Below are positions 54,274-63,815 of a stretch of 64,000 bases of DNA, piece by piece; positions within the stretch are counted from its first letter, which is position 1, and each line of letters starts with the position of its first letter. Below the pieces are notes generated by a model, which did no database searches, was not told where the DNA came from, and saw only the letters and a program-made list of their open reading frames with translations. Where the stretch lies: positions 1,426,001 to 1,490,000 of the forward strand of contig NZ_CP120638.1 in NCBI RefSeq assembly GCF_029537235.1. Direction: 5' to 3'. The stretch comes from Rhizobium sp. 32-5/1 (GTDB lineage Bacteria > Pseudomonadota > Alphaproteobacteria > Rhizobiales > Rhizobiaceae). The translations under genes were made by a program, and so were the position numbers.

Positions 54274-55114
54274 ATGACCCAATCCGCCACCCTTTCGCAA
54301 AAATTCGGCTACCGCTTCAGCTGGGTCGGCATGATCGGCCTGTCGATCATGCTTTTCTGGGGGTCATGGCGTTGATTGCGCCACATATCATTCCTCACCC
54401 GGTCGGCGAGATCGTCGATGAGGATTATTTCGGCGCGATAAGCAGCCGGTTCTGGCTCGGCTCGGACTATCTTGGCCGCGACATGCTATCCCGGGTTCTT
54501 ATGGGCGCTCGCTACACCGTCGGTATCTCGCTCGCCGCCGTCTCTATCGCCTGCTTCTGCGGCGTCGTCCTCGGCATGACAGCGGCAGTTGTCGGTGGAT
54601 GGTTGGATGCAGTGTTGAGCCGTTTTCTTGATGCCATGAACTCCATACCCGGCAAGCTATCCGGTCTGGTCGTGGTCGCCGCGGTCGGCTCGTCCATCAG
54701 CGTGCTGATCGTCACGCTCGCCGTCATCTACACGCCGGGTGCCTATCGTTTTGCCCGGGCGCTGGCCGTGAACATCAACACCATGGACTACATCACGGTG
54801 GCGCGCACACGCGGTGAAGGCATCTTCTACATCATTCGCTCCGAAATCCTGCCCAACATCACCGGCCCGGTGCTTGCCGATCTCGGCCTGCGCTTCGTTT
54901 TCATCGTCTTGCTGTTGTCCGGCCTTTCTTTCCTGGGGCTCGGTGTGCAGCCGCCTTATGCAGATTGGGGCGCGCTGGTGCATGAAAACGTCGGGGGCTG
55001 CCGTTCGGCGCCCCCGCCGTCATCGTCCCCTCGCTGGCGATCGCCAGCCTGACCATCAGCGTGAACCTCCTGATCGACAACCTGCCGCAAAAAATCCGAG
55101 ATCGGAACGCCTGA
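54274..55114 (+). CDS. Dipeptide-type ABC permease (DppC), frameshifts at about 54361 and 54995
   Basis: This is an inner-membrane permease of about 280 aa. MTQSATLSQKFGYRFSWVGM and IGLSIMLFWG precede a lost G (run 54359-54363), after which VMALIAPHIIPHPVGEIVD, RFWLGSDYLGRDMLSRVLMGARYTVG (typical DppC) and the EAA loop VARTRGEGIFYIIRSEILPNITGP follow. A second lost G in the run 54993-54997 precedes LPFGAPAVIVPSLAIASLTI and the end DRNA-stop at 55114. Two lesions within 640 bp, both in G runs, support sequencing error. It starts three bases after the DppB stop. Confidence 0.86.
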
Positions 55115-56766
55115 ATGGAAAACCTCGTCGAAGTCCGCGATCTGAAAGTTGAGGCCACCACCGACAGCGGCCGCCGCGTCGAAATCATCAAGGGCGTGAG
55201 CCTGGATATCGCGCCTGGAGAAATTGTGGCCCTCATTGGCGAGAGCGGATCGGGAAAACCACCATCGCTCTGACGCTCATGGGCTACACCCGCTCCGGCT
55301 GCAGCATTTCGGGCGGCACTGTCCGGATCGCCGGCAAGGACATGGTGACGCTGAGCGAACGTGAACGCGCCGGAATCCGGGGCACCGAGGTCGCCTATGT
55401 CCCCCAGTCCGCTGCGGCGGCATTTAACCCGGCCCAGCGCATCATCGACCAGGTAGTCGAAGTCACTCGGATCCATCGGCTGATGCCGGCTGAAGAGGCA
55501 CGGCAGAAGGCGGTCGGACTATTCCGTGCCCTTTCGCTGCCCAATCCCGAGACGATCGGCGGCCGCTATCCCCATCAGGTTTCCGGCGGCCAGTTGCAAC
55601 GCCTTTCGGCCGCTATGGCGCTCATCGGCGACCCGAAGCTTGTCATCTTCGACGAACCGACCACTGCCCTCGATGTCACCACCCAGATCGAGGTGCTGCG
55701 CGCCTTCAAGTCGGTGATGAAGGCGGGCGGCATTTCGGGTGTTTACGTGTCGCACGATCTGGCCGTGGTCGCCCAGATCGCTGATCGCATTGTGGTCTTG
55801 CGCAACGGTGAAGTACAGGAGGTGGGCGCCACGGCTGACATTCTGACCCGTGCTCGGCATCCCTACACGCGCGAACTCCTGGCCGCGTTCGAACCCAAGG
55901 CGCGAGGCGAAGAGACTATGGTGGAAGAGAGAAAAGTCCTTCTAGAAATTAAGGGGCTATCCGCCGGCTACGGCCCGATTCAGGCGGACGGGCTACCTCT
56001 GGTTCGCGCGGTTCAGGATGTAAGTCTGACTGTGGAAAAAGGGCGCAATCTCGGGATCATCGGTGAATCCGGTTGCGGCAAATCCACGCTGGCTCGTGCC
56101 ATTGCAGGCATTCTGCCCGCATCCTCGGGGACAATCTTCTTCGATAAATCCGAACTTGAAGGCTCGGTCCGACAGCGCAGCCGCGATCAGTTGCGCGAAA
56201 TGCAGATTGTCTTCCAGTACGCCGACACGGCACTCAACCCGGCAAAATCGATCGAGGAGATTCTCGGTCGGCCGCTGATGTTCTACCACGGAATGAAAGG
56301 CAAGCAGCGGGACAGCCGCATCGATCAGTTGCTCGACATGGTACACCTACCGAAGGCGCTCCGCCACCGGCGACCACAGGAACTGTCAGGCGGCCAGAAG
56401 CAACGCGTCAACTTTGCCCGCGCGCTTGCCGCCGAGCCGAAGCTCATCATTTGCGATGAAGTCACGTCGGCTCTGGATACCGTGGTCGCAGCGGCCGTCA
56501 TCGAACTCCTGAAGGAACTGCAGCGTGAACTTTCGCTGTCCTACATCTTTATCAGTCATGATCTTTCGGTGGTCGAGGCAATCTGCGACGAGATTGTCGT
56601 TATGTATGGCGGCCGCAAGGTTGAGGAGATCACGCCTGCCGCGCTGAAGGCACCGCAGCATCCCTATTCGAAGCTGCTCTTCTCTTCCGTTCCGAAGCTT
56701 GATCCGAGTTGGCTGGACACTCTCGAACTTGATCCTGAGCTGGTCACGACGTACGGCCATCGCTGA
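55115..56766 (+). CDS. Fused dipeptide ABC transporter ATPase (DppD-DppF fusion), frameshift at about 55256
   Basis: This is a single polypeptide of about 550 aa with two nucleotide-binding domains. The first has ALIGESGSGK, where one lost A (run 55255-55258) breaks the frame; repaired it reads TTIALTLMGYTRSG, followed by signature VSGGQLQRLSAAMAL, Walker B LVIFDEPTTALDVT and VSHDLAVV. The second starts near residue 270 and has Walker A GESGCGKST, LSGGQKQRVNFARAL, LIICDEVTSALD and ISHDLSVVEA. It powers the importer above. ATG 55115 directly follows the DppC stop (TGAATG). No separate DppF gene is needed. Confidence 0.88.
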
Positions 56767-56898
56767 CGACGAGCTTCATCGTACACCTTACCGCAAACCT
56801 AGAGTGGGTGGCTTAACCGATGGAGCGGCATCGCTCTGCGCCATCCTCATGCAACGGCGTGCTGAGCCAGAAGAATGGACTGTAAAGGAAATGAAGCT

Positions 56899-57375
56899 CT
56901 AAAGTGGAAACAGGCTGGTCAACGGCATATGAGTTTTCACGATTGGTGATTTCAGCACGACGAAGCTGAAATACTTGTCGATGCCGATATCCATATCGGT
57001 CAACCGTTCCATTATCCCCTGATATTCGCCAATACCGGCCGTGACGAACTTGATGAGATAGTCGTAGCCCCCCGACACCAGATGGCATTCAATCACTTGA
57101 TCGATCTTCCCCACGACAGCCAGGAAACGGGCGAAATCGATCTGCCGGTGATTCTTTAGTGTGACCTCAGTAAAGACGGTCAGTGTCTGCCCGAGCTTGC
57201 TGATATTGATTTGTGCGGAATAGCCCTCGATGAAACCTTCCTGCTGGAGCTTCTTGACGCGCATCAGGCAAGGACTGGGAGACAGGTTCACCAACTCGGC
57301 CAACTCGACATTCGTGATGCGGCCATTCTTCTGCAGCTCATGGAGAATCTTGATGTCTATCCGGTCTAGTTTCAT
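56899..57375 (-). CDS. Lrp/AsnC-family transcriptional regulator
   Basis: This 158-aa leucine-responsive regulator has N-terminal helix-turn-helix LDRIDIKILHELQKNGRITNVELAELVNLSPSPCLMRVKKL and the RAM domain with the effector-binding EVTLKNHRQIDFARF, IECHLVSGGYDYLIKFVTAG and the terminal VLKSPIVKTHMPLTSLF. It is convergent with the importer operon and divergent from the FAD oxidoreductase, which it probably controls in response to an amino acid. It forms octamers in this family. The ligand is not known. Confidence 0.9.
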   Translation of the reverse strand: MKLDRIDIKILHELQKNGRITNVELAELVNLSPSPCLMRVKKLQQEGFIEGYSAQINISKLGQTLTVFTEVTLKNHRQIDFARFLAVVGKIDQVIECHLVSGGYDYLIKFVTAGIGEYQGIMERLTDMDIGIDKYFSFVVLKSPIVKTHMPLTSLFPL

Positions 57376-57609
57376 CTATTTATCTCCCCGATAAGCGCCG
57401 AAAACTGGCGGAATTTTATGCTGCAGATTTCCTCGATCGAGCTTAACACCATGGCGGATCGTGTCTATTCCATTCTGCGCAGATGAGCCCAGCACGATCG
57501 TCGGCATTGATATGTCGTCACGGAATCTTCTGCTGCACAACTAGTATGTGCGGCACCCTTGGTGCGGACGAGCCGTTATGCTGGTTTCGCGATCAGGAGA
57601 CCGATACCC

Positions 57610-58933
57610 ATGCCAGCGCCGCTTATGCTTGTGGAAAGCCCAGATGAATTCCCCGATCGGCCGATGCCGTCATCATCGGAGCCGGCATTGTTGGCGTCTT
57701 TGCAGCGTATTATCTCGCAAGAAGAGGCCTAAAGGTCGTCCTGCTGGAGAAGGGCCGCGTCGGCGCCGAACAATCGAGTCGCAACTGGGGCTGGTGCCGC
57801 CAGCAGAACCGCGACGCCCGTGAACTGCCGATGGCCACGAAGAGCCTCGATCTCTGGGAACAATTCGGCCAGGACAGCGGGGAAGACACCGGCTTTCGCC
57901 GCTGCGGGTTGCTTTACCTGAGCAACAGTGAGGAAGAACTGGCCGGCTGGGCACGATGGCGGGACTTCGCCCGCACCGTTGGCGTGACGACCCATATGCT
58001 GGACAGCGTCGCTGCCGCCGAACGAGGTGTGGCGACTGGCCGTGCCTGGAAGGGTGGCGTGTTTTCACCAAGTGACGGGACAGCCGATCCGTCCCGCGCC
58101 GCACCGGCCGTCGCGCGCGCCATCCTCAAGCTTGGCGGAACCGTGCTTCAAAACTGCGCCGCACGCGGCATCGAGACCGAAAGTGGCCGGCTTTCAGCCG
58201 TCGTCACCGAGCAGGGTACGATCCGCACGACAACGGCGATCCTTTCCGGCGGTGCCTGGGCTTCCTCCTTTGCCGCCAGCTCGGCATCCGGTTTCCCCAG
58301 GCGTCCATCCGATCGTCGATCCTCTCTGTCTCTCCGGGAGAAGCCGTGCTTCCCGATGCGCTGCATACAGCCGGGGTCTCGGTGACCCGCCGGGGCGACG
58401 GTGGTCATACGCTTGCCATCAGCGGCCGTGGCCGGGTGGACCTCACCCCACAACAGATCCGCTTTGCGCCACAATTCCTGCCGATGTTCCTGCGCCGCTG
58501 GCGCTCCCTCTCGCCGGGCGGTCTCGAGGGCATGCGCAGCGGCCATGAGAGCCTCTCTCGCTGGCGCCTCGACCGTCAGACCCCGATGGAACACATGCGG
58601 ATCCTCGATCCGGCCGTCAATCGCGGCACGATCCGGCTGACCTATGAGCGCGCCACAGAACTGCTGCCGGCCCTGAAGGGACGCCGTATCGCCGCAAGCT
58701 GGGCCGGTTATATCGACTCCACCCCTGACGGTGTGCCCGCTATCGGGGAGACGCCATCCGTTCCTGGCTTCATCCTGGCCGCCGGATTCAGTGGCCACGG
58801 TTTTGGCATCGGCCCCGGCGCAGGCCATCTGATCGCCGATATCGTCACGGGAGCGGACCCGCTGGTCGATCCGCGCCCGTATCATCCCAACCGCTTCTCG
58901 CAATCCGCATGGGGCAAAGTGGCAGACTTTTGA
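57610..58933 (+). CDS. FAD-dependent D-amino-acid/amine oxidoreductase (DadA-type), two frameshifts
   Basis: This is a DAO-family flavoenzyme of about 441 aa. A lost G at 57659-57660 separates MPAPLMLVESPDEFPDR from ADAVIIGAGIVGVFAAYYLARRG, the FAD motif. SSRNWGWCRQQNRDARELPMA and RCGLLYLSNSEEEL follow. A lost T in the run 58269-58271 separates LSGGAWASSF from CRQLGIRFPQASIRSSILSV. The C-terminus has WAGYIDSTPDGVPAIGETPSVPGFILAAGFSGHGFGIGPGAGHLIAD, typical for flavin contact. It oxidises an amino acid or secondary amine to keto acid or aldehyde. It is divergent from the Lrp gene across about 235 bp. Confidence 0.85.
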
Positions 58934-58989
58934 AACACAGCATTTGGCGCTAGGCTGCCCCGCGGTTAGTCCGCTAGACAAACTGGAGA

Positions 58990-60281
58990 TCTCGATGCAA
59001 GCCCGACAGCTCGCATTTCCGAAACATGCCGGGCGAAGGAGATCTGCCGGTCGCCGACTTCGTCGCTGAGGTCGCGGCGACGGGATATGACGGCTATCTC
59101 TCGCTGGAAATCTTCAACGACCAGTTCCGCGGCGGCTCGCCCAGGGCCATTTCCGTCGACGGGCATCGCTCGCTGATCTACCTGGGCGACCGGGTGCGAC
59201 GAAAGCCCGATGCTGCAGGCCTGACGGTGCCGTCGATGCCGGACCGCGCTTCGGTGGCCGGTGTCGCGTTCATCGAGTTTTCGGTTGGCGAGGGCGATGC
59301 CGAGCTACTGATCACGATGATGCATTCACTCGGCTTCCGGAAGACCGCGATCCACAAAACGAAAAATGTTAGCGTCTACCAGCAGGGTGATGTCCGCATT
59401 CTCGTTAACAGGGAAGAGATTGGCTTCGCCAGCAATGCCTATGCCGTTCACGGCGCATCGGCCTACGCCATGGCCTTGCAGGTCGAGGATACATCTACTG
59501 CCATGGCCCGCGCGGTTGCTCTGGGCGGAGAGCCCTTCAGTCAGCCGGTTGGCCCTGGTGAACTTGAAATTCTCGCGATCCGCGGGGTCGGCGGGACCTT
59601 GATATATCTGGTTGATGCCAAATCCAACCTCGAGCGGGGGTGGGAGATAGACTTCCAGCCCGCCGAAGACGAAGCCGCCCCGAATTCGGCGGCACTGCTT
59701 GCTGTCGATCATGTGGCCCAGACGGTGGCCCATGAGGAGATGCTGACCTGGCTCTTGTTCTACACATCGATCTTCGAGACTAAAAAGTCCCGATGGTCGA
59801 CATCATCGATCCGTCCGGCGTGGTGCGCAGCCAGGTCATCCAGAACGACGAGGGAACGCTGCGCATCACGATGAACGGTGCGGAAAACCGGCGTACGTTT
59901 GCCGGCCATTTCATCGCTGAGACATTCGGGGCCGGAATCCAGCACATCGCCTTTCGCACTGAGGACATCTTCGCCACGGCCGAGGCGCTTCGTAGGAACG
60001 GCTTTACAGCGCTGCCGATCTCACCGAACTACTACGGCGATATCGAAGCGCGTTTCGGTCTCGATCCGGCAATGACCGAGAGGCTCTGGGCTGACAACAT
60101 CCTCTACGACCGCGACGCGCACGGCGAATACTTCCAGCTCTACAGCGGCACCTACGGCGAGGGCTTCTTCTTCGAGATTGTTCAGCGCAGCGGGTATCAA
60201 GGCCATGGCGCCGCCAATGCGATATTCCGGATTGCGGCCCTGAAGAAACAGATGAGACCGGAGGAAATGCCGCGAATTTGA
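58990..60281 (+). pseudogene. Truncated bifunctional isomerase/4-hydroxyphenylpyruvate dioxygenase-like protein
   Basis: The C-terminal two thirds of a roughly 630-aa fusion protein are present. The tail of a xylose-isomerase-like barrel (HFRNMPGEGDLPVADFVAEV, GYDGYLSLEIFNDQFRGGSPR) is followed by two vicinal-oxygen-chelate domains with IEFSVGEGDAELL, LLAVDHVAQTVAHEEMLTWLLFY, and, after a lost C at 59789-59791, VDIIDPSGVVRSQVI through AFRTEDIFATA and a final metal-site Glu in YGEGFFFEIVQRSGYQGHG. The first 230 or so residues of the barrel are missing, apparently deleted just after the FAD gene. Such proteins act like 3-dehydroshikimate dehydratase or HPPD. As written it is a pseudogene. Confidence 0.8.
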
Positions 60282-60478
60282 TGAGCACTCCCGCCTTGTT
60301 GGGGGCCGTCCACATATGGGATCTCAAGGCCACAGATTATCACCATTGCGCGTAGCAATCCGTCACCGGCGGCAAAAGCAAGATTCTGATATCAGGTAGC
60401 CACGCGTTCGCCCCGCCGTCGGAGCGAGCAGACCAAACACGAAGACCGTGCTTTTAATTCTGCAATCCTGCACTGCTT
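60282..60478. other. Short gap without recognised gene
   Basis: These 197 bases lie between the truncated isomerase/HPPD-like gene and the transporter remnant on the opposite strand. I see no gene, strong hairpin or repeat. Together with the remnants on both sides it forms a decayed stretch. Confidence 0.4.
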
Positions 60479-60703
60479 TCAACGGCCCGGCAGCTCATGG
60501 GCGGCCACGAGAACCAAGATGGCTCCCGATAGGGCCTGCAGACCCTTCTTCGATCGGGATATCAGCTTGGGACGTGTCTCGAACATATGCACCATTTGCT
60601 GTCGGAAGAATACCGCAGTGACCGCGACCGAAGACAAAGCCAGTGCAACGCAGAGCGTCATGACGAAGAGCGGCAGTGGGCACGGGATCAGTCCGGCCAA
60701 CAA
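60479..60703 (-). pseudogene. Remnant of a NicO/UreH-type membrane transporter
   Basis: This is a 74-codon frame starting at TTG with AGLIPCPLPLFVMTL, the GLIPCP signature of NicO/UreH-like or sulfite-exporter-type membrane proteins, and ending with VAVTAVFFRQQMVHMFETRP and a last span GAILVLVAAHELPG. The normal protein is over 200 aa; the N-terminal half is absent and the loop between the two segments looks shortened (an internal deletion). No ribosome site is clear. The family call rests on one short motif and is tentative. Confidence 0.45.
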
Positions 60704-60756
60704 TCCGACGACGATTGTTGAGTTTCAGCAGGTTTTGCCCCTCTTTTCAGACCATT

Positions 60757-61665
60757 CTATTGGAGCCCGCCACGTTTCACGGACGCAATCAACAGATCTA
60801 CGAACGCAGAGACTTTTGGCGGTCTAAAGCGGGCGGCGGGGTATACCGTGTAGACACCACCCGATGGTAGATGCCAGTCGGGCAGGACATGAGTCAGGCG
60901 TCCGCTCGCTATGTCAGCGGCCGCCAGGAAATCCGGCAAAACCGATAGCCCGCCGCCCTGCCTCACCGCTTCCATCACCGCCGGCGTTGTGTTGATCGCG
61001 ATGTCAGCCCTGAAACGCACAGTTCGTGCCTCGCCTTCGTTGCGAGTAAAGGTCCAGTCCAGGGGTTCCTTCAGCGCGTTGTTGGCTACGAATGGCAGGG
61101 ACGGCAAATCGCCCGGCCCATTGAGTTTGGCTACTTTGCTCACGAGGTGGGGCGTGCCAACCAGATATTGGCGAAATGTTCCGACCCGGCGCGCTTGCAG
61201 GCTTGAATCGGCCAGCCAGCCGACGCGAATGGCGAGGTCCATGTTGTCGGCGACGAGATCCACCATTTTGTCGCTGAGGCTCAGCTCGACCTTGCAGTCC
61301 GCATATCGGGCAGTGAAGGCGGTCACCAGGGGCACAATCACCGAGGTGCCATAGTCATATGGCGCGGTGATCCTCAGCAGACCCTTTGGCTCTGTTCTGG
61401 CTTGAGCCAACTCTCTCAGAGCATCCTCAGCCTCGCGCAAGACGAGGACGCAACGGAGGTGGAACATCCGTCCTGCCTCGGTCGGCTGGAGGCGTCTTGT
61501 CGTGCGCATCAGCAGCGTGGTGCCGACCTCTTCTTCGAGCTTTGCCACCTGCTGGCTGACGACGGCCTTTGTGATGCCGAGATATTCGGCCGCGCGTGTG
61601 AAGGAACCTGCATCGACGACAGCGACGAAGTAGGCAAGCCGATTGAGGTTTGTCGCTTCCTGCAT
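60757..61665 (-). CDS. LysR-family transcriptional regulator
   Basis: This 302-aa LTTR has N-terminal winged helix NLNRLAYFVAVVDAGSFTRAAEYLGITKAVVSQQVAKLEEEVG and TTLLMRTTRRLQPTEAG. The effector domain includes GLLRITAPYDYGTSVIVPLVTAF, VELSLSDKMVDLVADNMDLAIRVGWLADSSL and VRQGGGLSVLPDFLAA, typical of the group that controls quinone, aldehyde or oxidative-stress genes. ATG 61665 follows GGAG by about nine bases; an upstream ATG at 61704 is less likely. It is divergent from the DsbA-type operon (108-bp gap), which it most probably regulates. Confidence 0.9.
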   Translation of the reverse strand: MQEATNLNRLAYFVAVVDAGSFTRAAEYLGITKAVVSQQVAKLEEEVGTTLLMRTTRRLQPTEAGRMFHLRCVLVLREAEDALRELAQARTEPKGLLRITAPYDYGTSVIVPLVTAFTARYADCKVELSLSDKMVDLVADNMDLAIRVGWLADSSLQARRVGTFRQYLVGTPHLVSKVAKLNGPGDLPSLPFVANNALKEPLDWTFTRNEGEARTVRFRADIAINTTPAVMEAVRQGGGLSVLPDFLAAADIASGRLTHVLPDWHLPSGGVYTVYPAARFRPPKVSAFVDLLIASVKRGGLQ

Positions 61666-61773
61666 GCGTACGCTCCAAGCTGATTGTTTGCTTTTAGCAT
61701 ACATTCTGTCCTATTCAACGGACTTCTCGGTCCAATGCTCTCATGCCATTTATAGCTCCATAAGGAGCAAGAC

Positions 61774-62439
61774 ATGAGCGACAAGGCCTACGTTACCTAC
61801 CTCTTCGATCCCCTCTGCGGCTGGTGCTATGGCGCGTCGCCTTTGCTCGCACAACTCGTCGCGCTTCCAAACCTCCTCGTCACACTGGCGCCGACGGGCC
61901 TTTTCTCAGGGAGAGGCGCACGGGTGGTAGACGAACATTTTGCGAACTTTGCTTGGTCCAACGATGTTCGCATCGCGAGCTTAACGGGGCAGCAGTTCAC
62001 CGAGCACTATCGCGTAAAGGTGCTCGGCGGTGGCGGCTTGCTAAATTCTGGCCCAGCGACGCTGGCAGTCACAGCCGTTTCTCTGACAGAACCGTCTCGC
62101 GAAATTGATGCCCTTCGGCTTATCCAGGAAGCGCGCTATGTCGCTGGTCGCGACGTGACCGCCATGCCGGAGTTACGCGCCATCCTGGAGGGTGCCTATC
62201 TCAGTGCCGCCGCCGCTCGCCTTGCGGCACCGGATGCGGAGTTGCTGGCGGCAAACTGCAAGCGTGTCGAGCGGGCCCAGTTGCTGATGCAGGAGTTCGA
62301 AGCCGGTGGCGTGCCAGCGTTGATTGTCGATGACGGACAGCGAACCGAGCTGGTCAAGGCCCACCAGCTGTTCGGCAACGCCGATGATCTCATAGCAAGG
62401 CTTTCCGCTCTTGGCAGGGCCCGGCCAACCCTTTCCTAA
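61774..62439 (+). CDS. DsbA/FrnE-family thioredoxin-fold protein
   Basis: This 221-aa protein has the thioredoxin-fold redox motif FDPLCGWCYGASPLL with CGWC at about residues 15-18, close to the N-terminus and without a signal peptide, so it acts in the cytoplasm. The helical insertion and the cis-proline segment GVPALIVDDGQ near residue 188 fit DsbA/FrnE-type oxidoreductases. AAGGAG lies nine bases before the start. It is the first gene of a three-gene operon with an MBL-fold protein and an NTF2-like protein. A thiol-disulfide or glutathione-dependent isomerase role is possible. Confidence 0.87.
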   Translation: MSDKAYVTYLFDPLCGWCYGASPLLAQLVALPNLLVTLAPTGLFSGRGARVVDEHFANFAWSNDVRIASLTGQQFTEHYRVKVLGGGGLLNSGPATLAVTAVSLTEPSREIDALRLIQEARYVAGRDVTAMPELRAILEGAYLSAAAARLAAPDAELLAANCKRVERAQLLMQEFEAGGVPALIVDDGQRTELVKAHQLFGNADDLIARLSALGRARPTLS

Positions 62440-62462
62440 AACCCTAAACCTGGAGACTATCA

Positions 62463-63358
62463 TGTTCACAAGGAGAACCATCATGAAAACCACTCTCGCC
62501 GCCGGTGTCACCGCCGTCTTCGCGCCTGCTGACTTGGGCCATGCCGCAGGAGGCCTCACCTGGAAGCATTTCCCCGCCGGGCAGAATGGCTTCTTCCGTG
62601 TGCCTGTTCTGATCTCCGGCGCCACGGAAGGCGTGCTCATCGATGGCGGCTTCACGCTTCCCGACGGCAAGGCCCTGGCCGAGGCGATCACGGCAACGGG
62701 CAAGAGGCTCACAACGATCTATGTCAGCCAGTCCGACCCAGATTACTATTTCAGCCTAGGTCCGATCAAGGCTGCTTTCCCCAATGCCAAGGTGATCGCC
62801 GCCTCGGCCACGGTTGCTGCGATCATGGCCAGCGTCGAGAAGAAGCTCGCCGTCTGGGGTCCTCAGCTCAAGAAAAATGGCCCACAGACGCTGGCCGACG
62901 TCGTAATGCCCGAGATCTTTGACGGCGGGGCGTTGACCGTCGACGGCGAGACGATCGAGATTGTCGAGGCGGAAGGCCTCGCCAACCGGCGCTATCTGTT
63001 CGTGCCATCGCTGAACGCTGTGTTTGGTGGCGTGATGATCTTCAACAGTGTCCATGTTTGGACGGCAGACACCAACAGTGTGGAACTGCGGGCGGCCTGG
63101 ATTGCCAATCTCGAAAAGATCGCAGCGCGCCAGCCGGCGGTTGTCGTCGCCGGCCATATGGCTCCAGACGCTCCAACCGACCTTTCCGGCGTCGAACACA
63201 CCATTGCTTACCTGAAGGCCTTCGAGGAGGAACTCGTCAAGCATAAGGACTCCACCTCGCTTAAGGCTGCGATGGAAGCACGCTTTCCGGGTCTCGGCAT
63301 GGGGGTAGCACTTGACATCGGCTCCAAGGTCGCCACCGGCGAAATGAAGTGGGGCTGA
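62463..63358 (+). CDS. Metallo-beta-lactamase-fold protein lacking the HxHxDH motif, exported
   Basis: About 298 aa. The start MFTRRTIMKTTLAAGVTAVF ends at LGHA-AGG, a signal peptide with a twin-arginine-like TRRTIMK. The core follows the MBL fold: GVLIDGGFTLPDGKALAEAI, then TTIYVSQSDPDYYFSLGPIKAAFP where true metal enzymes have HxHxDH. Here the first two His are Ser and Ser-equivalents and only Asp and a Tyr remain. FVPSLNAVFGGVMIFNSVHVW and VVVAGHMAP (a retained His) follow. An alternative ATG lies at 62484. Catalytic activity of the usual type is doubtful; related proteins with this SQSDPDYYF form occur widely in proteobacteria, to my recollection. Confidence 0.83.
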
Positions 63359-63363
63359 TCGCC

Positions 63364-63762
63364 ATGGGTGCCAATCTCGATCTCATCAGGGCCACCTATG
63401 AGGGCTCGTCGGAAGATAACGGCCGCAACCTGCTTGCGGCTCTGGCGCCCGATGCGACGTGGACAGAAGCCGAAGGCTTCCCCTATGCCGGCACATATGT
63501 AGGCCCCGACGCCATTGTCACCGGGGTATTCCACAGGCTCGGCACGGAGTGGATTGGCTATAACGCGAAAGTCCATACCTTTATGGAAGACGGTGATCGT
63601 GTTGCGGCGTTCGGTATCTACTCTGGCACCTACAAAGCGACGGGCAAGTCGATGATGGCGCACTTTGCCCATCTCTACGAGGTCCGCGACGGCAAGATCG
63701 CCAGCATGGTCCAATATGTCGATAGCCATATGGTGATGCAGGCGACAAGCCCTGCTGAATAG
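63364..63762 (+). CDS. NTF2-like (SnoaL/ketosteroid isomerase-type) protein
   Basis: This cone-shaped alpha+beta fold protein of about 132 aa has MGANLDLIRATYEGSSEDNGRNLLAALAPDATWTEAEGFPYAGTYVGPDAIV, followed by the strands DRVAAFGIYSGTYKATGKSMMAHFAHLYEVRDGKIASMVQYVD with the typical closing Asp/Val strand. Members bind small ligands as isomerases, dehydratases or carriers. Start 63364 leaves five bases after the MBL gene; an earlier in-frame ATG at 63349 overlaps it. It is the third gene of the operon. Function cannot be set further. Confidence 0.83.
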   Translation: MGANLDLIRATYEGSSEDNGRNLLAALAPDATWTEAEGFPYAGTYVGPDAIVTGVFHRLGTEWIGYNAKVHTFMEDGDRVAAFGIYSGTYKATGKSMMAHFAHLYEVRDGKIASMVQYVDSHMVMQATSPAE

Positions 63763-63780
63763 GATTATGACTCTGAATAA

Positions 63781-63815
63781 CCTGACATCGTTTCCTTACG
63801 GGATTCGATGTCAGG
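63781..63815 (+). terminator. Stem-loop after the NTF2-like gene
   Basis: A perfect 10-bp stem (CCTGACATCG / CGATGTCAGG) with a 15-base loop begins 18 bases after the stop codon and is followed by TTTCC. It is a fair terminator for the DsbA-MBL-NTF2 operon. From here to 64000 I see no gene that I can support; a minus-strand frame at 63765-63950 shows no known family. Confidence 0.6.
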
